DNA of 64,000 nt from Neorickettsia findlayensis (GTDB lineage: Bacteria; Pseudomonadota; Alphaproteobacteria; Rickettsiales; Anaplasmataceae), in the NCBI RefSeq assembly GCF_009856525.1, contig NZ_CP047224.1, positions 124,001-188,000 of the forward strand. Direction: 5' to 3'. A program made the position numbers and the translations under genes. Of this stretch, positions 54,400 to 61,237 are shown piece after piece. Every line of letters starts with the position of its first letter. Positions within the stretch are counted from its first letter, which is position 1. The notes under the pieces are model-generated. The model saw nothing but the letters and a program-made list of their open reading frames with translations, had not been told where the DNA came from and did no database searches.

Positions 54400-55027
54400 A
54401 ACCGCTTACTATTAACTCTAATGGTGTGATGTCTCTATGCGCCAAAATAACATCTGTTGTCCTGAAAGCAATCTTTACCATCTTTTCTTCGTTCTTACCA
54501 TCTCCATAGGACCTTACCTTTGCTATTGCTACTTTTCCACTGGTTTTAGTATCTTTATGAATCTGTATGTCAATTATTTCGATACGTCTGTTTATCGCAC
54601 TGGCAATCCTGGATCTAGACTGAAGGAATTTCTCATAAATCATATGAGAGGAATTTAGTTGTATAAACTTGTCTTGCTCTCCTGTTTCTTTTTCCCATAC
54701 TTCTATGTACTTTGAGAGCAAATATTGATCTATGACCGTCTGCAAGTCATTGTTTTTTTTGTATAAGTCGTACAGCCTAATAGCTCTTATATTATCCGTG
54801 TCTATGCTATCTGTGTAACGAAGAAAGTTAGTTGTTGTTTTTAGTGGTAACATAGAGTACATGTTTAGTCCCATCACACAGAGCGTGGAAAAAAGGAGCG
54901 CTAGAAACATAAGCAACCAAACACGTTCCACGAAGATGTAGTAGTTCTTTGTGCAGTGCCACGAAAGTCCTTCCTCGTGATACTTGCCTCCTTCAACAAG
55001 AGCTTCCTTTAAATCTCGTTCGTGCAT
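54383..55027 (-). CDS. virB8: Type IV secretion protein VirB8
   Basis: Inner-membrane assembly factor of the type IV secretion system. 214 residues from ATG 55027: a cytoplasmic N-terminus (1-34), one membrane segment (about 35-58, WLLMFLALLFSTLCVMGLNMYSM), then the periplasmic VirB8 fold, with YLLSKYIEVWEKETGE and RRIEIIDIQIHKD. An upstream non-ATG start (55144) would add 39 residues and run into grpE. The usual P-x-V motif after PLK appears altered (PLKTTTNFL), so it may be a divergent copy. A 16-bp palindrome lies 13 bp upstream. Confidence 0.88.
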   Translation of the reverse strand: MHERDLKEALVEGGKYHEEGLSWHCTKNYYIFVERVWLLMFLALLFSTLCVMGLNMYSMLPLKTTTNFLRYTDSIDTDNIRAIRLYDLYKKNNDLQTVIDQYLLSKYIEVWEKETGEQDKFIQLNSSHMIYEKFLQSRSRIASAINRRIEIIDIQIHKDTKTSGKVAIAKVRSYGDGKNEEKMVKIAFRTTDVILAHRDITPLELIVSGYEEII

Positions 55028-55040
55028 GAGAAGTTTTAAT

Positions 55041-55056
55041 TTATCGAATTCGATAA
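55041..55056. promoter_or_regulatory. Perfect 16-bp palindrome between virB8 and grpE (candidate operator)
   Basis: TTATCGAATTCGATAA reads the same on both strands and has no loop, as expected of a dimeric DNA-binding site. It starts 13 bp upstream of the virB8 ATG, in the 90-bp divergent region. No flanking -35/-10 pair could be fixed with confidence. Confidence 0.5.
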
Positions 55057-55117
55057 TATAACCTATACTGAGCGTATATGATAATAGGGTTAACTGGCAA
55101 AAGTTCGTGTGAGAGAT

Positions 55118-55672
55118 ATGACTGAGAAACAACCAGAAAAACACAAAAAAGTAGGGGAAAAGGAAAGTGCTGATTCAAAGAAGGATATTCAAGAGAGCCT
55201 TTTGAAAGTTGGTTTTATTTCTAAGGAAGAGTTCAACAATGAAAGGGAACAATGGAAGAAGAAACTAGCATACGCCCTTGCCGAGCAGGAGAATATCAAA
55301 AAGAGTGCTCAAAAGGAAATAGAGAAGGTGCGAGATTTTGCCATTTTAGATCTTGTCAAAGAGATTCTAGTGAGCGTTGAGAGTCTTGAGAAGGCAGTGG
55401 CTCATATGCTTGAGCATAATGTTGAAGGGCCCGTATTTGAAGGTTCAAAGCTTACTCTTGACGCGATTTTTTCTGCTCTAAAGAAAAATGGCATAGAGAA
55501 GATCGAGGCCAAAGGGGCTCGGTTTGACCACGATCTGCACCAGGCAGTAAGTACGGTCAAGGCTGCAGATTTGCCTAACAACACGGTTTTTGAGGTTCTA
55601 CAGGATGGCTATACAATCAAAGGACGCCTTCTGCGTCCAGCAGTTGTTGTAGTAGTAGATAATTTAGAATAA
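55118..55672 (+). CDS. grpE: Nucleotide exchange factor GrpE
   Basis: Releases ADP from DnaK. 184 residues from ATG 55118. It has a charged disordered N-terminus, a long helix (about 45-100) with EQENIKKSAQKEIEKVRDFAI, and the beta domain with FDHDLHQAVSTV and VLQDGYTIKGRLLRPAVVVV. GTG 55109 would add three residues. Divergent from virB8. No dnaK or dnaJ gene is present in the window. Confidence 0.95.
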   Translation: MTEKQPEKHKKVGEKESADSKKDIQESLLKVGFISKEEFNNEREQWKKKLAYALAEQENIKKSAQKEIEKVRDFAILDLVKEILVSVESLEKAVAHMLEHNVEGPVFEGSKLTLDAIFSALKKNGIEKIEAKGARFDHDLHQAVSTVKAADLPNNTVFEVLQDGYTIKGRLLRPAVVVVVDNLE

Positions 55673-55713
55673 AATCCGTTACTTAAAAGGTAAATAGTTA
55701 AATAATACGATCT

Positions 55714-56694
55714 ATGGTAGAGGATAAGACTGTTCTGTCTGGGATACAGCCAACTGGGTATGTTCAGCTTGGAAACTTGCTTGGTGCCGTAGACGTCTGG
55801 GTAGAAATACAGTCTCGGTATAAAAGGAAGTTTTTTTTCATGGCTGATCTACATTCCCTCGATGGGGGAACACTAGGTCTGGCGGACGCTTCCGTAGAGA
55901 TGGCTTGTACTTATATAGCGTGCGGTATAGATCCAAACGATTGTTGTATATTTGTGCAGTCCCATATTCCTCAGCATGCAGAGCTCTGTTGGTTGCTTGG
56001 TTGCATCACTCCTATGGGCCTACTCAACAGGATGACCCAGTTTAAGGATAAGTCGAACAGAGCAGGTGTTACGCCGATGCTTTCTTTATATGCATATCCG
56101 GTCCTAATGGTGGCTGATATACTCCTATACAATGCGGAAGTTGTGCCGGTGGGTGATGATCAAACCCAACACGTTGAATTGGCAAGGGATGTGGTGCTAC
56201 GTTTTAATCAACGGTATGGTGAGTACTTCAAGTTACCTACGATTCTCAAAAAGAAGGAAGCCACTAGGATAATGAGCCTCACGGATCCAACAAAAAAAAT
56301 GAGCAAATCTGATCCTTCGGATTTTTCTAGAATCAATTTGTCCGATCCAAAAGAGTTGATTGAAAAGAAGATATTATCTGCTAAGACAGACTCAATATTG
56401 GGCTTCTCCCATGAAGGATTGCAAAAGAGACCTGAGGCATCTAACTTGCTCAATATAGCAGCTTGCCTTAGTGGCAAAAAAGTGGAGCAACTCTGCAACG
56501 AGGTAAGTAATTTTTCCGCACTAAAATCTATGCTGATCGATCTTATTCTTGCAAAGCTTCTGCCAATACAGGAGAAAAGGAAGAATCTTGAGAGGGATGC
56601 AGTAAAAAGGATGCTTGCTGATTCTGCTGAGGCGATGAGAGAGATAGCTCGTGCAAACCTGACACGCATAAAACAGCTTATGCAGCTCATTTGA
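55714..56694 (+). CDS. trpS: Tryptophanyl-tRNA synthetase
   Basis: Class I enzyme charging tRNA-Trp. 326 residues. GIQPTGYVQLGNLLGA near the N-terminus contains the HIGH-equivalent (QLGN), and KKMSKSDPSDF near residue 198 is the KMSKS loop. VPVGDDQTQHVELARD is the tryptophan/ATP-site segment. ATG 55714. It lies between grpE and the ribosomal protein genes on the same strand. Confidence 0.96.
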   Translation: MVEDKTVLSGIQPTGYVQLGNLLGAVDVWVEIQSRYKRKFFFMADLHSLDGGTLGLADASVEMACTYIACGIDPNDCCIFVQSHIPQHAELCWLLGCITPMGLLNRMTQFKDKSNRAGVTPMLSLYAYPVLMVADILLYNAEVVPVGDDQTQHVELARDVVLRFNQRYGEYFKLPTILKKKEATRIMSLTDPTKKMSKSDPSDFSRINLSDPKELIEKKILSAKTDSILGFSHEGLQKRPEASNLLNIAACLSGKKVEQLCNEVSNFSALKSMLIDLILAKLLPIQEKRKNLERDAVKRMLADSAEAMREIARANLTRIKQLMQLI

Positions 56695-56762
56695 TCACGT
56701 ATAGTTTCGATTTGTTGCTGTGAGAAGGAATAGATGTTACTATTCTTTCCGAGGTTTTGAAG

Positions 56763-56963
56763 ATGCCTAAGTTAAAGACTAATTCCAGCGCTAAGAAGCG
56801 ATTTAAGGTGACTTCCACCGGAAAGGTCATGGTGACGCAGTCTGGTAAGCGTCATAACATGCGTAAGAGAAATAAGAGGATGCTTCTTGTTCAGAAGGGA
56901 TATACCCTCATCAGTAAGAGCAAGATGCGTCTGATGAAGAGTGTGATGCCTTACAGTTTTTAG
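56763..56963 (+). CDS. rpmI: 50S ribosomal protein L35
   Basis: 66 residues, very basic. [21 protein letters not shown] and the internal [10 protein letters not shown] match the family. ATG 56763 has GAGG upstream; a TTG two codons earlier is not needed. rplT follows after 13 bp. infC, often first in this operon, is not here. Confidence 0.97.
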   Translation: MPKLKTNSSAKKRFKVTSTGKVMVTQSGKRHNMRKRNKRMLLVQKGYTLISKSKMRLMKSVMPYSF

Positions 56964-56976
56964 TTGGAGGAACAAA

Positions 56977-57330
56977 ATGGCACGTGTAAAGAGGGGTGTA
57001 CAGGTTAGGCAGCGTCACAAGAAGGTGATTAAGCAAGCTAAGGGTTTTCATGGGAGGTCGAAGAACTGCTATAGAATAGCTCTCCGCAGACTAGAGAAGT
57101 CCTGGCAATATGCGTACCGTGACAGAAAGGTTAGAAAGCGCGATTTTCGCAGTTTATGGATTCAAAGAATCAATGCGGCTGTGAGGTCGTTTGGCTTGGT
57201 TTATTCTGTCTTCATGAAGGGTTTGAAAGCCGCTGGGGTCGATATGAATAGAAAGGTACTTTCAGAGCTTGCAATAAGCCAGCCTAGTGCTTTTGGTGAG
57301 ATAGTGGAAAAAGCTAAGGCTGCGCTGTGA
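56977..57330 (+). CDS. rplT: 50S ribosomal protein L20
   Basis: 117 residues, basic. [34 protein letters not shown] and [15 protein letters not shown] are diagnostic. A strong GGAGG lies seven bases before the ATG, one of the few clear Shine-Dalgarno sequences here. Its stop overlaps the pheS GTG (GTGA), coupling the two. Confidence 0.98.
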   Translation: MARVKRGVQVRQRHKKVIKQAKGFHGRSKNCYRIALRRLEKSWQYAYRDRKVRKRDFRSLWIQRINAAVRSFGLVYSVFMKGLKAAGVDMNRKVLSELAISQPSAFGEIVEKAKAAL

Positions 57331-58304
57331 CTGTCGATTCTGGGGAAGTCAGAGACCGCTTTTACTCACGTCTTGGCTCTGTGTTTTCTGTTGAAGAGCT
57401 TAATAGGCTTCGGTTTGAGTACTTGTCTAACAAGGGTGGCCTAGTTAGAAATGCTCTGGCTACCCTCATCCAGCAGGGTACGCGGTCAGAACAGCTGGGT
57501 GAATGGACTAGCCTATTGAAGGAATTCAACTTGGCGCTAGCGCGTAGACTAGAGTTTATACGTGAAAAGGAATCAAATGAAAAACTTGCTTCTGAAGCAG
57601 TGGACGTGTCCTGTCCTGCCAGGCCTTTTAGGGTGGGATTGAAGCACCCTCTTATCAGAGTTATTGAGGACACTAGAAGGATTCTTACCTCTCTTGGATT
57701 GGAATATGTAGAAGGTCCGGAAGTGGAAGATGAATATCATGTGTTCGATGCTTTAAATACACCTGCACATCACCCATCACGGCAAATGCAGGATAGCTTC
57801 TATCTCTTTGAGGCAGATAAGCTTTTACGTACGCATACGTCTTCTGTACAGATTCGGATAATGGAGGAACGCGAGCCTCCTTTCTATATTTTCTCGCTGG
57901 GCAAAGTCTATCGAAACGATTGGGATGCTACACATACTCCTATGTTCCATCAGGTGGAGGTTCTATGTGTCGACGTGGATATAAATATGTCCCATATGCG
58001 GTATTGTGTTAGTTTCTTTCTAGACAATCTCTTTGGATGTGCCAAAATGAGGATGAGGCCAAGTTATTTTCCTTTTACTGAGCCCTCTGCTGAGATCGAT
58101 ATAAGAAGTCGAGATGGTAAATGGCTCGAGGTGATGGGATGTGGCATGGTGCACCCAAATGTTTTGCGTAATGTTGGTGTGTCACCTGATAAATATAGAG
58201 GTTTTGCATTTGGTGCTGGGTTGGAAAGGCTGGCGGTACTGAATTATGATATTCATGACTTGCGGAGCCTTTATTCAAATGATTTGAGGTGGAAAGTAAG
58301 CTGA
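57327..58304 (+). CDS. pheS: Phenylalanyl-tRNA synthetase alpha subunit
   Basis: Catalytic subunit of the heterotetrameric class II enzyme. 325 residues from GTG 57327. An N-terminal coiled-coil (about 1-85) leads to the core with [44 protein letters not shown] and [10 protein letters not shown]. pheT does not follow: rpiB is next, so pheS and pheT are split, as in several Rickettsiales. Confidence 0.96.
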   Translation: MTVDSGEVRDRFYSRLGSVFSVEELNRLRFEYLSNKGGLVRNALATLIQQGTRSEQLGEWTSLLKEFNLALARRLEFIREKESNEKLASEAVDVSCPARPFRVGLKHPLIRVIEDTRRILTSLGLEYVEGPEVEDEYHVFDALNTPAHHPSRQMQDSFYLFEADKLLRTHTSSVQIRIMEEREPPFYIFSLGKVYRNDWDATHTPMFHQVEVLCVDVDINMSHMRYCVSFFLDNLFGCAKMRMRPSYFPFTEPSAEIDIRSRDGKWLEVMGCGMVHPNVLRNVGVSPDKYRGFAFGAGLERLAVLNYDIHDLRSLYSNDLRWKVS

Positions 58305-58341
58305 TCGTGGTGTTTTTGCTGTAAAATAAATTTTAGCTTGG

Positions 58342-58782
58342 ATGAAGGTTTCCATAGGTGCTGATCATGCAGGATTCGCGCTTAAAGCGGTTTTAATAGA
58401 CTTCTTTAGTGCACGGGGCTACTTTTCGGTGGATAGAGGTGCGTACTGTTCAGCTGTTTCTGATTATCCTGATTTTGCTAAATCTGTTTCCTTAGATGTG
58501 TTGGGTGGAAGGGCAGACTTTGGCATTTTGATATGCGGTTCTGGTATCGGGATGAGTATAACTGCTAACAGGTACAAAAAAATTCGGGCTGCCCTGTGTT
58601 ACGATGTGCAAGCAGCAAAGATGGCTAGGGAACATAATGACGCAAATGTCTTATGTCTTGCGGGAAGAGCTTTAAATGTGTCAAAGTGTCTTGAGATAGT
58701 TGAGGCATTTGTAAATAGTAAATTTAGTTGTGAAGAGCGTCACAAAAAAAGGATAGAAAAAATTGATGAGGAAGGGGAATAG
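58342..58782 (+). CDS. rpiB: Ribose-5-phosphate isomerase B
   Basis: Interconverts ribose 5-phosphate and ribulose 5-phosphate. 146 residues of the LacA/RpiB fold: [14 protein letters not shown] at the N-terminus, [18 protein letters not shown] (nucleophile Cys in ICGSGIG), and [15 protein letters not shown]. Its TAG shares a base with the glyA GTG. Confidence 0.94.
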   Translation: MKVSIGADHAGFALKAVLIDFFSARGYFSVDRGAYCSAVSDYPDFAKSVSLDVLGGRADFGILICGSGIGMSITANRYKKIRAALCYDVQAAKMAREHNDANVLCLAGRALNVSKCLEIVEAFVNSKFSCEERHKKRIEKIDEEGE

Positions 58783-60023
58783 TGTTTTTTAAATCTAAAA
58801 TCTCTGAAATTGATCCAACTGTTGCTAGGATTATTGATGGTGAAGTGAATAGGCAGCGTAAAAATCTGCAGTTGATTGCTTCCGAAAACTTTGCAAGTGC
58901 TGCGGTCCTGGAAGCGCAGGGATCCGTATTCACGAATAAATATGCGGAAGGTTATCCAGGTAAACGCTACTATTGTGGATGTGAATATGCAGATCATGTT
59001 GAGCGTCTTGCAATAGAGAGGGTCTGTAAGTTATTTGGGTGTTCTTATGCTAATGTTCAACCACACTCTGGTTCTCAGGCAAATCAGGCCGTATTTTTGG
59101 CACTTCTAAAGCCTGGTGACACGGTTCTTGGTTTTTCTCTTGCGTCAGGAGGTCACCTTACTCATGGTGCAGGTGTGAATCTTTCTGGTAAATGGTTTAA
59201 TGCAGTTCACTATGATGTAAGAAGGGATAATTTCGAGATAGACATGGATGAGGTCCGTGATCTAGCAAAAAAACATTCTCCAAGAATGATCATTGCAGGT
59301 GCATCAGCATACTCGAGATATATAGATTTTAAGAGCTTTCGCGAAATAGCGGATGAGGTTGGGGCTTATCTACTGGGTGACTTGGCACATTATGCTGGTT
59401 TGATAGCTGCAGGTGAGTATCCGTCTCCCTTCCCCTATGTGGATGTTATGACGTCTACAACCCATAAAACTTTACGTGGTCCACGTGGTGCAATCATTCT
59501 TACAAATAGTGAGGAACTCATAAGGAAAATAAATTCTGCCATATTCCCAGGGTTGCAGGGTGGTCCTCAGATGCACGCAATAGCTGCTAGAGCTGTTGCT
59601 TTTGGTGAAGCTCTTACTACGGAGTTTAGAGACTACATTAGTGCTGTAGTGAGGAATGCGAAGACTCTTTCAAACGTTTTAAGAGATAGAGGTTTTGATG
59701 TTCTCTCTGGTGGTACTGATACTCATATCGTTATGATTGACTTGAGGAAACTTAATCTTAAGGGTAATGTGAGTGCCTCAAAACTTGAAAGTGCTGGAAT
59801 AATCTGCAACAAGAATGCTATTCCGTTTGATGAGGAGAAGCCATTTGTGACGTCTGGTCTGCGATTTGGTAGCCCAGCTGAAACCACACGTGGAATGCGT
59901 GAATCCGAATTCACGCATATTGGAGGGTTGATTGCTGACTTACTTGAGGAAAAAATCAGCACGGATAGTGCGGCTGAAATAGTCTCGGACCTCACAAGCA
60001 AGTTCAACTTTTACAACGTGTAA
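58782..60023 (+). CDS. glyA: Serine hydroxymethyltransferase
   Basis: PLP enzyme making glycine and methylene-tetrahydrofolate from serine. 413 residues. Family segments are [39 protein letters not shown] and [13 protein letters not shown] with the PLP lysine. GTG 58782 overlaps the rpiB stop by one base. It supplies methylene-THF for ThyX and one-carbon units for purine synthesis. Confidence 0.97.
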   Translation: MFFKSKISEIDPTVARIIDGEVNRQRKNLQLIASENFASAAVLEAQGSVFTNKYAEGYPGKRYYCGCEYADHVERLAIERVCKLFGCSYANVQPHSGSQANQAVFLALLKPGDTVLGFSLASGGHLTHGAGVNLSGKWFNAVHYDVRRDNFEIDMDEVRDLAKKHSPRMIIAGASAYSRYIDFKSFREIADEVGAYLLGDLAHYAGLIAAGEYPSPFPYVDVMTSTTHKTLRGPRGAIILTNSEELIRKINSAIFPGLQGGPQMHAIAARAVAFGEALTTEFRDYISAVVRNAKTLSNVLRDRGFDVLSGGTDTHIVMIDLRKLNLKGNVSASKLESAGIICNKNAIPFDEEKPFVTSGLRFGSPAETTRGMRESEFTHIGGLIADLLEEKISTDSAAEIVSDLTSKFNFYNV

Positions 60024-60035
60024 GAGTGGTTAGTC

Positions 60036-60281
60036 TCATTCACCACGGTGCTTGATGAATTCCACAAGATCGAAGAGGGCTTTGCAGGCTAGAGGACAGA
60101 GAGATTTGATATTTATAGGTTCTTTTGCATTTATGTCGCAAAGCGCGTCTAGGTATGTCTTCTCTTCTGGGTTTGTAGGTGTGGTTGTAGGGTCTGCGGA
60201 TGCACCTTCAGTTACGTTAGTAGAAAGCATTGAGTCGAATAAGTAATTTCCAGAATCGATTAAATCAGTAAATTCAGGCAT
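60036..60281 (-). CDS. Small acidic protein of unknown function
   Basis: 81 residues from an ATG. Not recognised. The N-terminal half is polar and low in complexity (Thr/Pro/Glu-rich at about 30-42). The C-terminal half (about 45-81) looks like helices with two cysteines at 62 and 66. No signal peptide or membrane segment. It sits alone on the minus strand between glyA and thiE; the ATG is preceded by A/T-rich DNA with a weak TTGTAC...AATATA pair. An overlapping plus-strand frame is less likely. Confidence 0.5.
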   Translation of the reverse strand: MPEFTDLIDSGNYLFDSMLSTNVTEGASADPTTTPTNPEEKTYLDALCDINAKEPINIKSLCPLACKALFDLVEFIKHRGE

Positions 60282-60412
60282 AAAAACTATATATTTTCAA
60301 ACTAAATCAATCGTACAAGGTGAGTGTTAAGAAGATATAAACAACTTAGAGTTGAATAACTTTATACACTCGTTTTCCGACTGTAAAATCTATAAGTGTA
60401 TGTTGTTCGTAT

Positions 60413-61057
60413 ATGTTGTTGGATAAGACCTTCTATATACTATCACCAGATAGGCAAATTACTGCTCTTGAATATGCTGATCTAGCAAGACTTTTTCAAG
60501 ATTTTTTCGCATATGTGTATGCATTCCAGCTACGAATCAAGGATAAGAGTTTATTGGAAAAAGAGATACCACGTTTGAGTAGCCTTTGTTGTGAGTATAA
60601 AATTCCCTTGATAATAAACGATTTTATTGATTTGGCACTAAGGTTTGAGACAGACGGTGTTCATGTAGGTGCAGGGGACAATACCTTAGAGCAGTGTCGG
60701 TATCTCCTACCAAAAGGAAAAATCGTAGGTGTAAGTTGTTATGACGACATTGAGCGGGCAAAAAAGAATCTCTTAGCTGATTATGTGTCTTTCGGATGTT
60801 TCTTCGAGAGTCAGACAAAACACAATCCCCCAGCTAAAGCGAGTTTGGCAACACTTGCCAAGTGGAAAAATGTAATTTCCGAAGTTCCTTGTGTGTGTAT
60901 TGGCGGGATCAACAAAAAGAACTTTGTACAACTTCTGAGAAATGGTGCCAATATCGTTGCTTTTTCAGATTACTTATGGAGAGGAGAATCCCCCTATGAG
61001 AAATTTGCAGCACTTGTGGAAACAGGCAAGTATTATGAAAGGTCACTATATGGATGA
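60413..61057 (+). CDS. thiE: Thiamine-phosphate synthase family protein (ThiE/TenI)
   Basis: TIM-barrel enzyme joining HMP-PP and thiazole phosphate to give thiamine phosphate. 214 residues. DGVHVGAGDNTLEQCRYLL, KIVGVSCYDD, ADYVSFGCFFESQTKHNP (the Y-x-x-x-G-x-F-x-T/S-x-TK segment) and VCIGGINKKN follow the family order. Two spots differ: the usual INDR reads INDF, and the substrate-site Ser-x-His becomes SCYD. It could have an altered role, as TenI does. Start ATG 60413. Confidence 0.8.
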   Translation: MLLDKTFYILSPDRQITALEYADLARLFQDFFAYVYAFQLRIKDKSLLEKEIPRLSSLCCEYKIPLIINDFIDLALRFETDGVHVGAGDNTLEQCRYLLPKGKIVGVSCYDDIERAKKNLLADYVSFGCFFESQTKHNPPAKASLATLAKWKNVISEVPCVCIGGINKKNFVQLLRNGANIVAFSDYLWRGESPYEKFAALVETGKYYERSLYG

Positions 61058-61237
61058 AAATTGTAGTTTAATCATAATCGGTGCTGAGAGCAGTGAAAGT
61101 GTTGCATCCTTTGCATGGAGCTACACGAGAATACCCTGTTTAAATCATTTACCCCTTCCTACTTAGTTGCTTTTATAAGACTGTTGTACAAACTTTCCCG
61201 ATATTAGGCTACAATCACAGAGAGCTTTCAATAAAGG

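Noticed and set aside
60942-61166. Short plus-strand ORF between thiE and carB
   Set aside because: Mostly overlaps thiE in another frame; the remaining 38 codons from an internal ATG have no supporting signal.
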